Assembly: GCA_020747065.1 (NCBI GenBank) | Contig: JAGMVK010000021.1 | Coordinates: 372,001 to 436,000, forward strand | DNA: 64,000 bases | Source: Cadophora sp. MPI-SDFR-AT-0126 | Lineage: Eukaryota; Ascomycota; Leotiomycetes; Helotiales; Ploettnerulaceae | Direction: 5' to 3' | Shown: positions 23,668-35,929 of the stretch, piece by piece | Layout of the letters: each line of letters starts with the position of its first letter | Position numbering within the stretch: position 1 is the stretch's first letter | Notes under the pieces: generated by a model | Told to the model about the DNA's origin: nothing | Databases searched by the model: none | The model's input: the letters and a program-made list of their open reading frames with translations, nothing else | Translations under genes and position numbers: made by a program

Positions 23668-26166
23668 AACTTTTCTTCCGAATTCCGAAATTGGGTCCTT
23701 TGACCGAAGCTTGGCTTTATATCAGAAGAACTCTCCGCGGACGAGAGTGCTGTCGGACGCAGGTGGTGAGATTCAGTTGTGACTTAGCAACATTCTTTGA
23801 TATCCCGAAATGCGTTGACCGCCATAAGCTTGAGGATCGAGTCCTTGTGATGTTTTCTTGCGCACGCAAGGCAATTGGAGATTGGTAAGCCTTCGTTCTT
23901 ACTGTGAGTAAAGTCCTGCTCTGCGCAGACACTGCCGGAACTCCTTGCGGTCAACGGTCTTCGAGAACAAGCTCAACCGCGGGAACTGAAGTCCCATCGA
24001 AGTTGCGATTAGTGATCGTACTGCATCAATGGTTGTTGCGGCTTTGTGGCAAGTGTTTTGAGTTCACGAAAACTCAAAGCAGCACCGAAAATAAGACCTC
24101 GCAAAAGGAGCACTGTCACACTGAACCATCTTAAACATAATGATATACTCTGTGCCTTCGAGTATCATCTCACTACTCTTCCTTAGCTTTTGTAACTTAA
24201 ACTTTACAAGTTTTCAAATTTGGATTAAAATGTCTCTAGAGCCCAGATATCCGGTTTTTCCAGAGCTGCTGAACTCATGTAAAGCGGCGATGAGCAAGAA
24301 AGCTAAATTGCGGGATCAGTAATCGTGCCACTCCGCACGCAACAGGGGTCCAGCTGCTGCTTATTCAGCCTTCCCTGTCCTCCAGCACTCTGGTAAACTC
24401 CGAAGTCACTATTGCCGATCGGCTAGAGCACCACCAATCGAAGGGAGGAAATACTGCATACGCACCTTACTGTATGCACGTAGCATTGGCCCAATGTAGT
24501 AGAATGTCCAAGGCAATGAGAACTACGACTCTGCTCCCAATATGATCTGCCACGCGATTCTCAGAACCCAAACGGGGCAGCATATTCGGTTGCTCGCTTA
24601 AAAAAGGGCTTTCCTTCCGAGCCGAGGCCGAAGCTTACCGTCCCATTGCACAGAATAGGATATCTCTACCAGAAGAAGTACAATCGCTTTCTAGAATATC
24701 TGAATCTCTACATTGCAGTACCTAGAGTTATATCAATAAGCTGCCGATAGTACACTAACGCCGAACACATAGCCTATTGCACTTATGTCATAGCCAAGCA
24801 CTAACACTTTTCAATCGTACAATCGGACATAGAAACTCCCATCTTCCAACTTACCAAGCACGCCGGATAATACCATCCTCAGGGGAATCTTGCGACATAT
24901 TGTGGTCATTGGCTAGAGAGACCGTTTCGCTCTCAAAGGTATCTGAAGTGCGGTCAGCATCGCCGCGTGTGTAGGTCTCCATGCCGCGAGCAGGAGTTAG
25001 AATTTGCGAGAACATATCGCCATAGGTATATGATGTACGCATAAGCTCAAGGACCTTACTAAACAAGTCTCGTAAGCTGCCTTCGCTTCAGAAGGAATGA
25101 AGAGCTTCTTCACCAAATACATGTTTGTTTCGATATTGACCTGGAGGAATCTATATCACTCGCTGGTTGGCTGTACCTTGCATGTCTACTATTACCCTTC
25201 ACACCTACTGCTGGCATTTGCTAGTTACCAGCCTCACTTTCCTATTCTCCGCCACCTGTCATCAGAGTTTCTCAGAAGTGAGGCGATTGGTGAGATTCCC
25301 AAGCTCGATACTGAAGGACTGCATCGCACAATAGATCTGACAGGCCGCAAGTTCCTCAAGAGTTGCTGACCACATTACAAACTATGCACCACGCGCCGCG
25401 TCCCACAAACATCTCCGAGGAAAGCTCGAACACACGAAACGCGACATATGACCGATCCGAATCTATTCCTGAGCCCTACCTACGTACATACTTTACAAAG
25501 CTGGTCGATCGCCCACCAGGTGAGCACCCCTCCCCCCATACTCACATCTGCCCAACCAAAGCGCACAAGCAAGTGAGCCAGCATAATAAGCAAACCCTTG
25601 TTCACTCTTGACGCCATTCCATCAATCCATCCATTGATCCATCCCATCCATCCAGGAAATGCAAGCAAAGAAACTCGAGAACCAAATCAAAGTTGCCCCA
25701 AAGACACCAGGAAAATGGATAAAGAAAGGAAGCATGTAGACATCCATCGGTCATCCCTGAAGCAAGAGGAGAGAAGAGATATGCTCGATGCCAGCAAGAT
25801 CTCACTCATCCCCAGCCAATCTAGGAACTCAGAAAGCGCACATAAGCAAGTGTTGCACCGGAAAAAACTCCCCCAGATCCCGTGTTTGGCAATGCTTTTA
25901 TAAAAAAAAAGAGGACAGAGAAAAGAGGATGGAAGAAGGCTAATTGTTCGTATAGCTTGGTTGGGTTTGCTTGCTGGATTCAGAAGCAAGGGAGTTGATG
26001 TGTTCTCCGAAAATAGTAAGAAGCCCGGGTATCGTTGCGTCTATGCAAAAGCCGAAAGATGTAAAAGTAACCCGCCACCCCATTCGCAGTTTTCATTCGT
26101 CCGAGACATGGATCTCATAGTTTTGTGATTTGTGTATTGTTACAGAGGGTTGAGAGCTGTGTATGA
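23668..26166. other. Long intergenic region upstream of the bZIP gene
   Basis: About 2.5 kb with no convincing gene on either strand; frames are short and share no recognisable motif. It includes the bZIP promoter and the 3' flank of the CNOT9 gene. An imperfect CCAT/ATCC microsatellite lies near 25614-25656. Its length, unusual for this gene-dense window, could reflect extended regulation of the bZIP gene or an unannotated non-coding transcript. Confidence 0.4.
25614..25656. repeat. Imperfect CCAT/ATCC tetranucleotide microsatellite
   Basis: Repeated CCAT, ATCC and AATCC units with single-base interruptions over about 43 bp. It lies in non-coding sequence. Confidence 0.6.
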
Positions 26167-27399
26167 TCAGATTCCTGAGTGATTGCCAGAGTTGTTTTCG
26201 ACGACATTATCGGATAGATTGATCAGGAGTTGTGCAAGGCAGCGTTTGGTTGCTGCATCGTCTCGGAGGACCGAGGAGAAGGTTGCATCACGGAGGGGTT
26301 CCGGCAGGCATTGTCGTAGGGCTTCCCGAGCGCGTGCATTGTCACTAAGACTAGAAAGTAATCAGTGTCCATACTTTATCTAGAAACGTGTTTCCCTACC
26401 GAAGAAAGCAGCGTACGACATGCTTAAGAAGTCTTGCTGTCTGCTGCTCCACCAACTGCGAAACCATATTACTCAAGACCGTCCCCACAGCGTAGAATCG
26501 CTCGTAAGTGGCACATATGTAGTTCAACCCATGGTCATCGAGGAGGATCTTCTGGACGATGAAGATGGCTACAGTCTTACTGAGCTCTGACCCGGTTTCC
26601 ATGATTCTAAGACACAAAGGAATAATCTCGGTGGTCAACAGGAAATTGATAACATCCGAAGAGTCGTTCTTGACAAGGGCACCGATGACACCAAGAGATG
26701 TCAGTCGCAGATACTCGAAGGGTCTGGATTTCGAGGTGGTATTGAGGAACGGGTACAAGAAGAGAGGGATATGAGCTGGAAGCATTAGCATAGGGACTGC
26801 ACTCGTCAGGATGCAGTACGTACCGTTGAGGAAGAGCGCACGAGTCTCATTGTGCGAAGCAACACACTGCAGAAGTGCCAGCGCATTGCACACACGATTC
26901 GAGGCGGCCGCAGTGAGTTGCGACGGGTTGAGGAGTGTGTAGACCGAAATAATCTCCTGGAGGAGAGACGTCATAACACCTAGCACACGTTAGAAACGAG
27001 GATCCCTTCTTCCTCTCCTAGCCACATACCGAACGAGTGCCACAAGATCAAAGCCAGCTCTGGGACTTGTTCGCGCTTCTTGCTAAGCTCGAGTAGAGCC
27101 GCCTCCCTACTATCCTCATTTAACAAATCCGCAATGTAGTTCAGCGTCCTCCTATTCTCCTCAGTGACATTATCCATCATACTTGTATCCTGTCCATGAC
27201 TTGGAATAGCAGGTCCGACAGCGTTATGATTGGCAGCGATTCGGTTATAATGCTGTTGCTGAGCGGCGGATGCGGCAGCGGCGGCAGCTTGCTGGGCATG
27301 CTGATTGTGGCTTTGCTGTTGCTGGTGATGCATCCATCCTGGCTCACCGTGAGGTGTATATTGTTGTTGATGAGAAAATACGTGCGCCCCTTGGAGCAT
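26167..27399 (-). CDS. RCD1: CNOT9/Rcd1/Caf40, CCR4-NOT subunit
   Basis: Armadillo-repeat subunit of the CCR4-NOT deadenylase complex. Exons 27399-27030, 26979-26824, 26775-26400 and 26350-26167 give 361 aa. Residues 1-80 form a Gln/Ala/His-rich tail. The conserved core then begins ([20 protein letters not shown], then [11 protein letters not shown]), continuing with [38 protein letters not shown] and [20 protein letters not shown], which are near-invariant across eukaryotes. The fourth exon supplies the last helix, ending near [13 protein letters not shown]. Assignment is secure; only the N-terminal tail is variable. Confidence 0.96.
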
Positions 27400-28307
27400 C
27401 TTGTTTCGTCTGAATGTAGCCAGCGAGAAGACTCGATGGCTGAGAAGATAAGGTGGAGGATTGACGGCGCGATCGGTGTCGCACGGGGTATCTGACCGTG
27501 TTGAAAGCAATGTCGCTGCTAGACACAGGCGATAGGAGATGATGGGGTAAATGGTAGCTTGGTGCGTTGAAGAGGACGTGGAGGAGTTATCTCAGAGGAC
27601 GAAGTCGAGGGCGGCGGTGGTGATCTCGAGCGAAGCTTAAGGTCGAGGTCTAGGTCTTGGCATCATGATCACGTGCACAATTAAAAATGATTTAAAATTG
27701 CATATTTTCTATGCAGAGGAAACCATGAATTGACTCGTAAGCGTTATATTAAACTCTAAGTAAAAAATTGTAGGCTCGAAGTTCATATTTGAAGTAAACA
27801 GCTTGCCTGGACGCAACGTTGAAGTGTTTACAGATGTCTCCGCTAGCGAACGAGAAGCATCATATGCACATTAGCTCTCGTACCTATAGCCCATGACTTA
27901 GATAAGAGATCGTCCAATGCACTCCGGTTCATTAATATCTTATCTACCTACAACCCACAAAATCCAACCCGGCACGCTGCTAACGATTCCCATTCCCATG
28001 TAATGCAGATGCTCTCACTAACGCTCTGCGGCACGCACGCTATCCATTATGAAGAAGAATATGAGGAAAGCCCGAATCCTACACAGTGACTGCCTTGCTC
28101 CAACGCTCGCTCATAAAAACAAGGGAAGTTATGATAGGTGCCAAAGTGGTCTGTGTACGTTCTTCCCGCCGTTCGTCCCAATAAATTGGATACGATGCTT
28201 ATTGCTCAATGCTGTATTGTTGCTTTCGAGGAAACAAAGGAGATTCGTCCAAACTTATTGCTCACAGCTGTCCCCCTTCATATCTGCCATCATCGAATCG
28301 ACATTTC
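27400..28307. other. RCD1 promoter / kinase 3' flank
   Basis: Gap between two minus-strand genes. An AT-rich stretch lies at about 27680-27800. No gene is seen. Confidence 0.45.
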
Positions 28308-31300
28308 TTAGAGACGTAGTTCCCGGAGGATCTGGTCTGCCATGTTTTTGTATTGCCAAGTGCCGCCTGCCAGACGCTTGAACTGGATGCCGTGCAAGGA
28401 GAGGAGTGGGACCTTGACGATAAAAATCTCGAACTCGAGAATCATGCTGCCGCCAAGCTCACTTTGCACATGTGTGCTCGTTTCACCAACTGCATGGGCA
28501 GAGGAGCCTCGGTGATCTCTGCTAATGCTCTCATCCGAAGCATCAGAATTGGTGTAGCTGTTGTCTCCACGACCTCTTGCGGGAGTTCTAGGCGTCTGAG
28601 GGGATCTTTCAGCTTCCCTAAAATCCTCTCGGTCTCGGTCTGCGCTTCCACCTCCCATAAAACCACCAAAGCTGATTCTGCGCTTGTGGCCTGGAGTATG
28701 ATTGCCATGGCTACTCGGAGGCAGGTCAACCACCTTCTTCAGGTCGATCGAAGGGGTATGTCTGCAGCTGAATCCACCTCTAATCTCTTTGTAATCCACC
28801 CCTAATTGTCGAAGAACCCGAATGATGTCTGCCCGAATAGCCTGTACTGGCTTTGTCGATGTTGTAGATACGCTGAACAGTCCTTTCAGGAAGACAGGCT
28901 TCACATTTTCTGCATTGTCGATTCGTTCGTTGGATAAACCACTCGCGTCGCCAAGTTCAGCATCTGTTTCCTCTGGAACATTTGCCTCTCTAGCCTCAGC
29001 TCTTCTGGCACGTCGAGCTTGGATACTTTCTCCTCTGGCATGTCCCAGAGATTTGGCTCTCATCGAAGCAGCTGCCCTTGGGTTTAAGTGAGATTTCTGC
29101 TGCTCCCCTTCCTGAGGTAGCTTCTCCTTCTCATTCGCAGTCGAGTGGTCTGAGCCAGACGTAGGTGGTGGTTCTTTATAGGTGACCCGTGGAGGCGCTG
29201 CCTCTGATGCCCCTCGTCGATTTTCTTTTCGTCGAAATTCTGCCGAGTTGACGCTTGTTGATCGACCTAGGGCTTTGCCACTTCGTGGGTTATCTGACGA
29301 TCGAGGGGGATTCAAGAGATCGCTGTGTTGGGGTTGGCTGCTGCCTGATCGAAGCATAGAGGAAGCACCTTCAGTTGACTCGCGGGTTCTTCGAACACTA
29401 AAGCTCTTCCTCAAACTGGTGTGCTCATGTGGGGATTGCACAGTAACTAGCGGAGGGTGAGATTTGTCTGAAGGTTCCTTCCGTCTCCTGGTGCTGAATC
29501 GTCTCAGTATGCCAGCTGCTGTGCTCTCTTTGCGAACATGGCTGTGCTGCTCTGGAGGAGGCTCCATAATGGCTGGCGACACGGGACCGCTGGAGCCAGG
29601 AATTTTAAGATTCTTCATATTTTCAGTCACCTCATCTTCGCCATGTGTACGAGCACGAGGTCTTGATCTCCCTCCGGTTGCCTTCTCTCCCGGCATTTCA
29701 TATGCTGCAACATTCGTGTGTGCTGCTTTAGGTGGTGCAATGTCGGGGAGTTGAAGAGGCGCTTCGCCTGGTGACCGAGGCATGCTTGTGGCTCCAGGAT
29801 TGGCCGCAAGTCGATCCCGGTCTTGCTTCTCCCTAACCAGATAGTATACCGAAATCAGTGGGTGGAAAGCATTGACTGGGTCGCTACCAAGTGCCAGAGC
29901 ATCTGAGCTTGGTGCGGTCAGTGTGTCCCGGCTATTTGACGAATTTCTTCTCTTGTAGAAATCGAAACCGAAACCTCTCTTCTTCTCTGGATCTCTCGGT
30001 GGCCCTTGGTTCTCTCGTTCTTGCATAGCCAACCGAACTGCTCTTTGGTATTCTTGGGACTCCACTACCTCACTCAACTGGGCCTGTATCGTTTCTGGTG
30101 ACCCAAAATCGAATCCAGTCATTGCTTGTATAACTGAAGGATCGAGAGGCATTTGCAGGGGTTCGCGGATTGGGAGGTAATTCTCCGGTGCAGCTCCAAA
30201 TCCTTTAGTCATCCAAGGGTGATTCATAATCTCCTGCAGACTTGCTCGTTGCTTGGGATCTGTGACCAACATGCGAGAAATGAGGTTTTTGCACTCTGTG
30301 TATTATTAGCATCATGTCGTACAAATGGGATGGATGAAAATACCAGGAGATAGCCAATTAGGATAGTCCACAATGCCCTTCTTGATCTTCGCATGTAAAG
30401 CTGGCATGCTCTGATCATCGAAAGGTACCTTTCCACAGACTAGAACGTACAGCACAATACCAAAACTCCAGACATCCACCTCGGGACCAGTATATGCCTT
30501 AGCTTGGAGCAATTCGGGAGCCGCGAAGTACAGACTTCCACAGAATGTTTTCAAATGGCCACGGGGAGCGAACAAGTTACTGAGACCAAAATCGATAATT
30601 TTGATATCCCCAGTCTTGCTAATCAGGATGTTCTCGATCTTGAGATCTCTGTGAACAATACTGTTTCGGTGGCAGTAATCCAAAGCGCTCGCGATTTGTC
30701 TGCTGAATTTCCTAGCTTGCTTCTCCTTTAATCTTCCGTGAGAGATTATGTAGTCGAGCATTTGTCCACCATTGACATATTCAAAAAGCATGTACCAATG
30801 ATATGTAGTCCTCACAACATCTCGCATTGCGCATATGTATGGGTGGTCCAAGAGTGTCACAATTGCGGCTTCTCGAGCAGTTCGGACTTCTTTCGAGTGG
30901 TCGGCGCGTTCTCTATCTGCGCGACTTTGATTGTGTCCATCATCGGTGGATCCTCTGGGTACGATTTTAACTGCAACCTGACATCGTGTTAGTTTATAGA
31001 ACAGTCTAGGTGCTTGATTTAATGTTTACCTGTTCCCCACCTTCAACTCTCCGAGCCAACTTCACTTTGCCCATACTTCCCGCTCCAATGGTCTTTCCAA
31101 GGACCCAATTTCCTGTCGCAGCAGGTATGGTAGTCCTCGACTTCCCCGTTCTTCCTGATTGCCTGGACTCCTGTGGAGTGACCACGGGAGCTGGTCCCCC
31201 TCCATTGGCTGCGGCGCTCGTCATGTCTGATGAGTATCGACTGTGGCTCGAACGACGGTGGCCTGCACCCTTGGACGATTCCGTCCGTGGTGGAATAGGG

Positions 31301-31560
31301 CGATCTTTGCTGGAGCTTCTTTTTGATGTATGCGCAACGTTCGATGTCTCATAGTTGGCTTGTGGCAGAACGTCTTCAGCGGCACCGTGGCGCGACGATG
31401 AACGATGGTGGTGGGTCGAATGGGTGCGGGATGGGCTGGGGGGCGGAACGGTAGTCTTGGTCCTCGTCGAATATGATCTTGATGTGCCTGAAGATGATTG
31501 ATGGCGTCGTGAATTGCTTCGTTCTACTGTTGGCGATCCTGACGATGCAGTTGTTGCCAT
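28308..31560 (-). CDS. kin1: KIN1/KIN2-type (MARK/PAR-1) Ser/Thr protein kinase
   Basis: Cell-polarity kinase of the Kin1/MARK family. Exons 31560-31030, 30977-30344 and 30295-28308 give 1,050 aa. A Ser/His/Arg-rich N-terminus precedes the kinase domain at about residue 150: glycine loop [15 protein letters not shown] lysine in VAVKIV (restored by the first splice), catalytic [18 protein letters not shown], and activation loop [14 protein letters not shown] with the phosphorylatable Thr. The Kin1-type charged insert before the C-helix is present. A long disordered middle with many basic-Ser motifs leads to a C-terminal KA1 membrane-binding domain ([20 protein letters not shown], ending [16 protein letters not shown]). 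Length and domain order match fungal Kin1. Confidence 0.94.
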
Positions 31561-33180
31561 GTTCTTGTCTCGTTCCCCCAGCTCAGAAAGGTCGATTCAG
31601 CCGCCTCCGAAGGATCTTGTCTGGTTTCGGCGCAGGGCCGTGTCAACCCCCCTGACCTTCTTGGACTGTGGCAACGTCACGGCTGGGAACGTCAAGCTTT
31701 CGAGTGCCGTGATTGTGTCGCAGAGGGTGAAAATCGAATGCGCAGCAGCAGGATGAGATTTGAGGTACAAAAGAGCAGGAAGGGGGGAGGGGGAAGAAGA
31801 AGAATGGGTGTCGAGCGAGGTGGCTGGCTAGATTGATATGACGGACGAGAAAGTTGGCGCAACAAACGGCGAGGGAGGTTCGTTGCAAGCTCAACCTGGG
31901 CAGTCAGTTGAGTTCACTTCAGGCCAACTCGCGGGGCACGGGGGCTAAAACAGGAGCGAGAGGACACTGGAACAAGAAGAATCTCGTCTCAATTTTACAA
32001 ACGTCAAACAAAGGATTGGTTGCAAGAATAGCAGCAAATATCTTGCTTCGTTGTCAGACCGTCAGACGAGGCGAGGCTGTTGAATTCACAGTAATACACA
32101 ATTCGGGTCCCAATGACCCTGACCTCATTCCGATAGCAAGACAACAGAAAGAGACAGATACACTCTATCTGGCTAGAAATCTCAAGGCCGGAAGCTAGGT
32201 AGGAAGTAGTTGACTGTCAAAGGGGGTTTGGAGGGCTTTCTTATTGTGATTTCTGTGTTCTGAGTATCCGGATGTGCTTTGCGTCTTTCAGGACCCTGCC
32301 CTGTGCTTTCAGTTATGACTATTTTGATCTGATATTAAGAAGTTGACGCACTGCTGCAGGTGGAGTACCGGGTTGACATCTAGGCGGGTGGACCATTGGC
32401 ACCACCAACAACTGGAAGATACTCGCTCAAGTCTCCAAGCGAGCAAGCAAATAGCCAAACTTCTGTTCCTAAAAATACCGATACCATGCAGCTTTTCGGC
32501 CGAATAGATACAATACAAGCAAACATCCCGAGTTTGTGTTTGCTAGCTAGCAATGTTTCGAGCACTTTAATGTCTGCCTACGTCAAGTATCACCAGGTTT
32601 AACCCTTGCAAAGGCTGTTGTCCGTCAGAGCTGAGAGCCGAGAATATTGAAGATCGGCATGGTACATATAATGATATTGACGGAATCCTGCAGTCGATAT
32701 AAGAATCGTTCAATCGATGTTTCCCGCCAAGGCACTTTCATTGACAATAGTAGAGATAGAAATGCTGGGCACCGACCTTGAATGTTTAGGTGAATAAGTA
32801 GTTCCCATTTCCCCACCATCGGAATTTCCAGTATCCCAGAACCTGGGGAAGTACAATCTGGAAGAATTGGATGTAAATCTTTGAACACAAGAGATGATAA
32901 TTGACGCCCTTGTACTGGAGAATAGACCAATGAAAGGCACACGATGAATACTTTAAAGTTAAAATATCGGTTGCTTCTTTGGTTGAAAGCATATGTCTGG
33001 AACACCCGGCGGGGGACCGCTAGCCTAAAATAGCCCCTCGCGGAAGGAAGCCAATAGACACGGCTCCTGACTTTCCATCACCGCGAGGCTGAAGTGAACA
33101 TCGCTCGTAGCCTTCTGTCTCACCACCTCAGGATACTTTTCAACGTCCGGCTAGCCTTTCTATGCCCTCATGTGTTCACA
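31561..33180. other. Divergent intergenic region (kin1 / GPATCH1)
   Basis: About 1.6 kb between two head-to-head genes. A plus-strand frame of 114 codons (31854-32198) lacks any recognisable motif and is probably leader or promoter sequence of one gene. Nothing else is supported. Confidence 0.45.
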
Positions 33181-35357
33181 ATGTCCGGCAAACGTTCTCG
33201 TGCCAACTTTGAGGCAGATCTACAGGCCCATCAATCACCTTTCGTAATGTTCGGCACGCCTCTTCCTCCTCTCGATCCAGACGTTCGAGATGATGGTTCC
33301 TACGTACCTGTGTGGAAGCAGGAGGTCAGAGATGAGAGGGGATTGAAGCGCCTCCATGGCGCTTTTACTGGTGGCTTCAGCGCAGGGCAAGATATCTTTC
33401 TATGACCGCCTTAAGCAGCTAAACTGACAGTTTTCACAGGTACTACAATACCGTCGGCTCGAAAGAGGGATGGACACCTTCGACCTTTGTTTCCTCGCGC
33501 ACGAATCGAAAGAAAGATGAGCCCAAACCAGCTCAACAACGGCCTGAGGACTTCATGGATGAGGAAGACATCGCCGATGCCGAAGATGCGAGACGAGTCC
33601 AAACAGCTGAAGGATTCGCGGGGCTCGGGTCAACCCAAGATGATGCTACTCGACGTGGGGCGTTCATTGATCTGTTCCGAGTAGAGGGAGAAACAATTGG
33701 AGTCAAGTTATTGAAGAAGATGGGCTGGAAGGAGGGACAGGGTGTTGGACCAAAAGTACGACGGAGAGCACGGCTAGATGGTGTCGACAAGCATGCAGAT
33801 GATACGGACACTACACATCTCTTCGCACCAGAGAATACCCATATGATCAGCTTCATACGGAAGAACGATCATAAGGGTCTCGGTTTCGATGGGGAACCAA
33901 AGCTATCGTCTAATCACGGGGCAGGGTCAATGACACCCATGTCCGACGATGAGGATGATGATGGCCGAGGGCTGTTAGCTCCTAAGATAGTGAAGAAGAA
34001 GAAGAAATCTATACGAGGCGGCATAGGTATTGGAATATTGAATGATACAGGATCAGATGACGAAGACCCATACGAAGTTGGCCCTAAGATTTCATACAAT
34101 CGGGTTATAGGAGGAGACAAGAAAAAGAAAAAGTCGGCCAAAGGAACGATTAACCCGCTTCTCTCGTCAAAGCCTGTTTTCATTTCGAAAAAGGCTGCAA
34201 TGGCAAAGGCTGCTATTGGTTTCCGAAAATGTCACGATGGTCGTTTGCCTTTAGACGGATTTATATTGAGCAGCAAGGATGAATTTTCGTCAGTCAGCCA
34301 GTCTACTGGCGATTACGAAGCACCGAAAATACCTGAAGGGTGGAAATCTTCGAAAGTACCCAAATACGGCGAAGAAAATAAATCATACCTATCCACAGCA
34401 GATGCGGCTAAAGCATCAAAGCTCGATCCGAAATCTCGCGCTTCAATTCTAGGAGAAGCTGCATTACCAGGGAAATCTGTTTTCGATTTCCTCAGTCCTG
34501 CTGCTCGAGACAGACTTGTATCTGCGTCTGGGAAGTCCAATTTACCTGCCGCTCTAGGCGAGATACCCACAGGTTATAGCATGACAGAAGAAGAGCGGCA
34601 AAAGGATCTTCTAGCGCAGATACCTAAAGTCGACAAATACACTGCCGATGCAGCCCTCAGTCGGGGTGCTAGCGGGTTCATGCCGTATGGAGAAGATGAA
34701 GCGAAACGAAGTCGGTACCGAGCATACTTAGAGATGCAAGCTGGAACCAACCCAGCTCTTCCGGAAAAGAACCCTGGTGTATCGAAGGATGACTGGCTGA
34801 AAGAGCTTAGGGAGTTTGCCAACTGTGCCCAGATTTTCAAACCAATGTCAGGCATGATGGCAACGCGATTCACATCGTCTACCACCGCACCTAAGCTTGC
34901 ATCCGATGCACTTGATTCGACCTCACTTTTAAGCAAGCCTGCGCCCAAGGTGGAGGATCCAGCCGAGCAGGCGGCTAAATTGGGCATGTACGGTCCTATG
35001 ACAAGAAGCTCACAGGAATGGTATCCGTCAAGACTTCTCTGCAAAAGATTCAACGTCAAACCACCTGCGCATGTCCAACCTGGGGCGACCGACCATGGCG
35101 AAGAGAATGTAGCGCCTAGAAAATCGGCACCAGATATTGTCTCGCAAAGTTCCATTGATGAGATGATGAGGGAGAGTTACCATCAGAGGCATCATGGAGC
35201 GGGTAATAAAACTACTGATCCTGTCCCAGCTCCTGTCGAAGTACCAAAAGAGGTTGTGGTGGTTGATGCTGAGAGGAATGATGCGCTAGAGGGTCAGAAG
35301 GCTGGCGAGGCAGTCTTTAAGGCCATTTTTGGAGACGATAGCGACGATGATGATTGA
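33181..35357 (+). CDS. GPATCH1: G-patch domain protein GPATCH1 (spliceosome-associated)
   Basis: Exons 33181-33386 and 33440-35357 give 707 aa. The start [11 protein letters not shown] is followed by the GPATCH1 N-terminal domain: [13 protein letters not shown], then [15 protein letters not shown] joined by splicing to [20 protein letters not shown], a near-invariant block. The intron is of the GC-AG type (donor GCAAGA at 33387), because no GT donor preserves this block. The G-patch is at about residues 140-200 ([19 protein letters not shown], then KGLGFDG). The rest is charged and Lys-rich, ending in an acidic DDSDDDD tail. GPATCH1 is a nuclear protein of the catalytic spliceosome that partners a DEAH helicase; that role is inferred from the family. 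Confidence 0.93.
33387..33439 (+). other. GC-AG intron in GPATCH1
   Basis: A 53-nt intron with donor GG|GCAAGA and acceptor TTCACAG|G. The flanking exons encode the conserved GGFSAG and [11 protein letters not shown] in a single frame, which no GT donor nearby can do. Confidence 0.85.
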
Positions 35358-35929
35358 AATTGCCTCGACCAGATTCGACATACTACTAGACTCAAAGCTT
35401 TGTCCTAATTTACAGGAAGCACATGACATGCTCTAGATTCTTGTCCACATGCTTCTATATTGTCTATATTCTGAAACCGCCACACTTTACACTTCACAAT
35501 AATTCACTTTCGGAATGGCCATTTGGTATCTGAATGACGGGCATACTAGATATGATTCACATGCTGCATACGTAAAAGCACTTATTGACACTGATACTCT
35601 ACACATTTCATGATGTAGATTTGTAGTTCTCGCTTCATATCACTATTTTAGACTACCCGCTCGCTTCGATGGTTCAACCAAAACACCAAACCAACCTACA
35701 TAGCCGCTACCATCGAGCATGACAGTGACTGACGTATTACCAACTGTGGTGAAAGTAAGACTAGTACAAAATTCGGTGTTCTTAGCTCAGGGCAGCTACA
35801 CTCGCACAAAAAATTTGACTATCTTTACCTTACAGCTTCCTCGCAACTCGTCTCATATAATTTCTTCACGCTGTATTCATCATCAATCACTCCGTTATCA
35901 AGCGCATCAAACGGTCTCCATACGCAACC
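35358..35929. other. Intergenic spacer
   Basis: 3' flank of GPATCH1 and 5' flank of the next plus-strand gene. A short frame (35719-35973) is not supported. Confidence 0.4.

Noticed and set aside
31854..32198. 114-codon plus-strand frame between kin1 and GPATCH1
   Set aside because: No family resemblance and no splice partners; more likely promoter or leader sequence.
34574..35155. 193-codon minus-strand frame opposite GPATCH1
   Set aside because: Antisense shadow of the conserved GPATCH1 exon; no motif.
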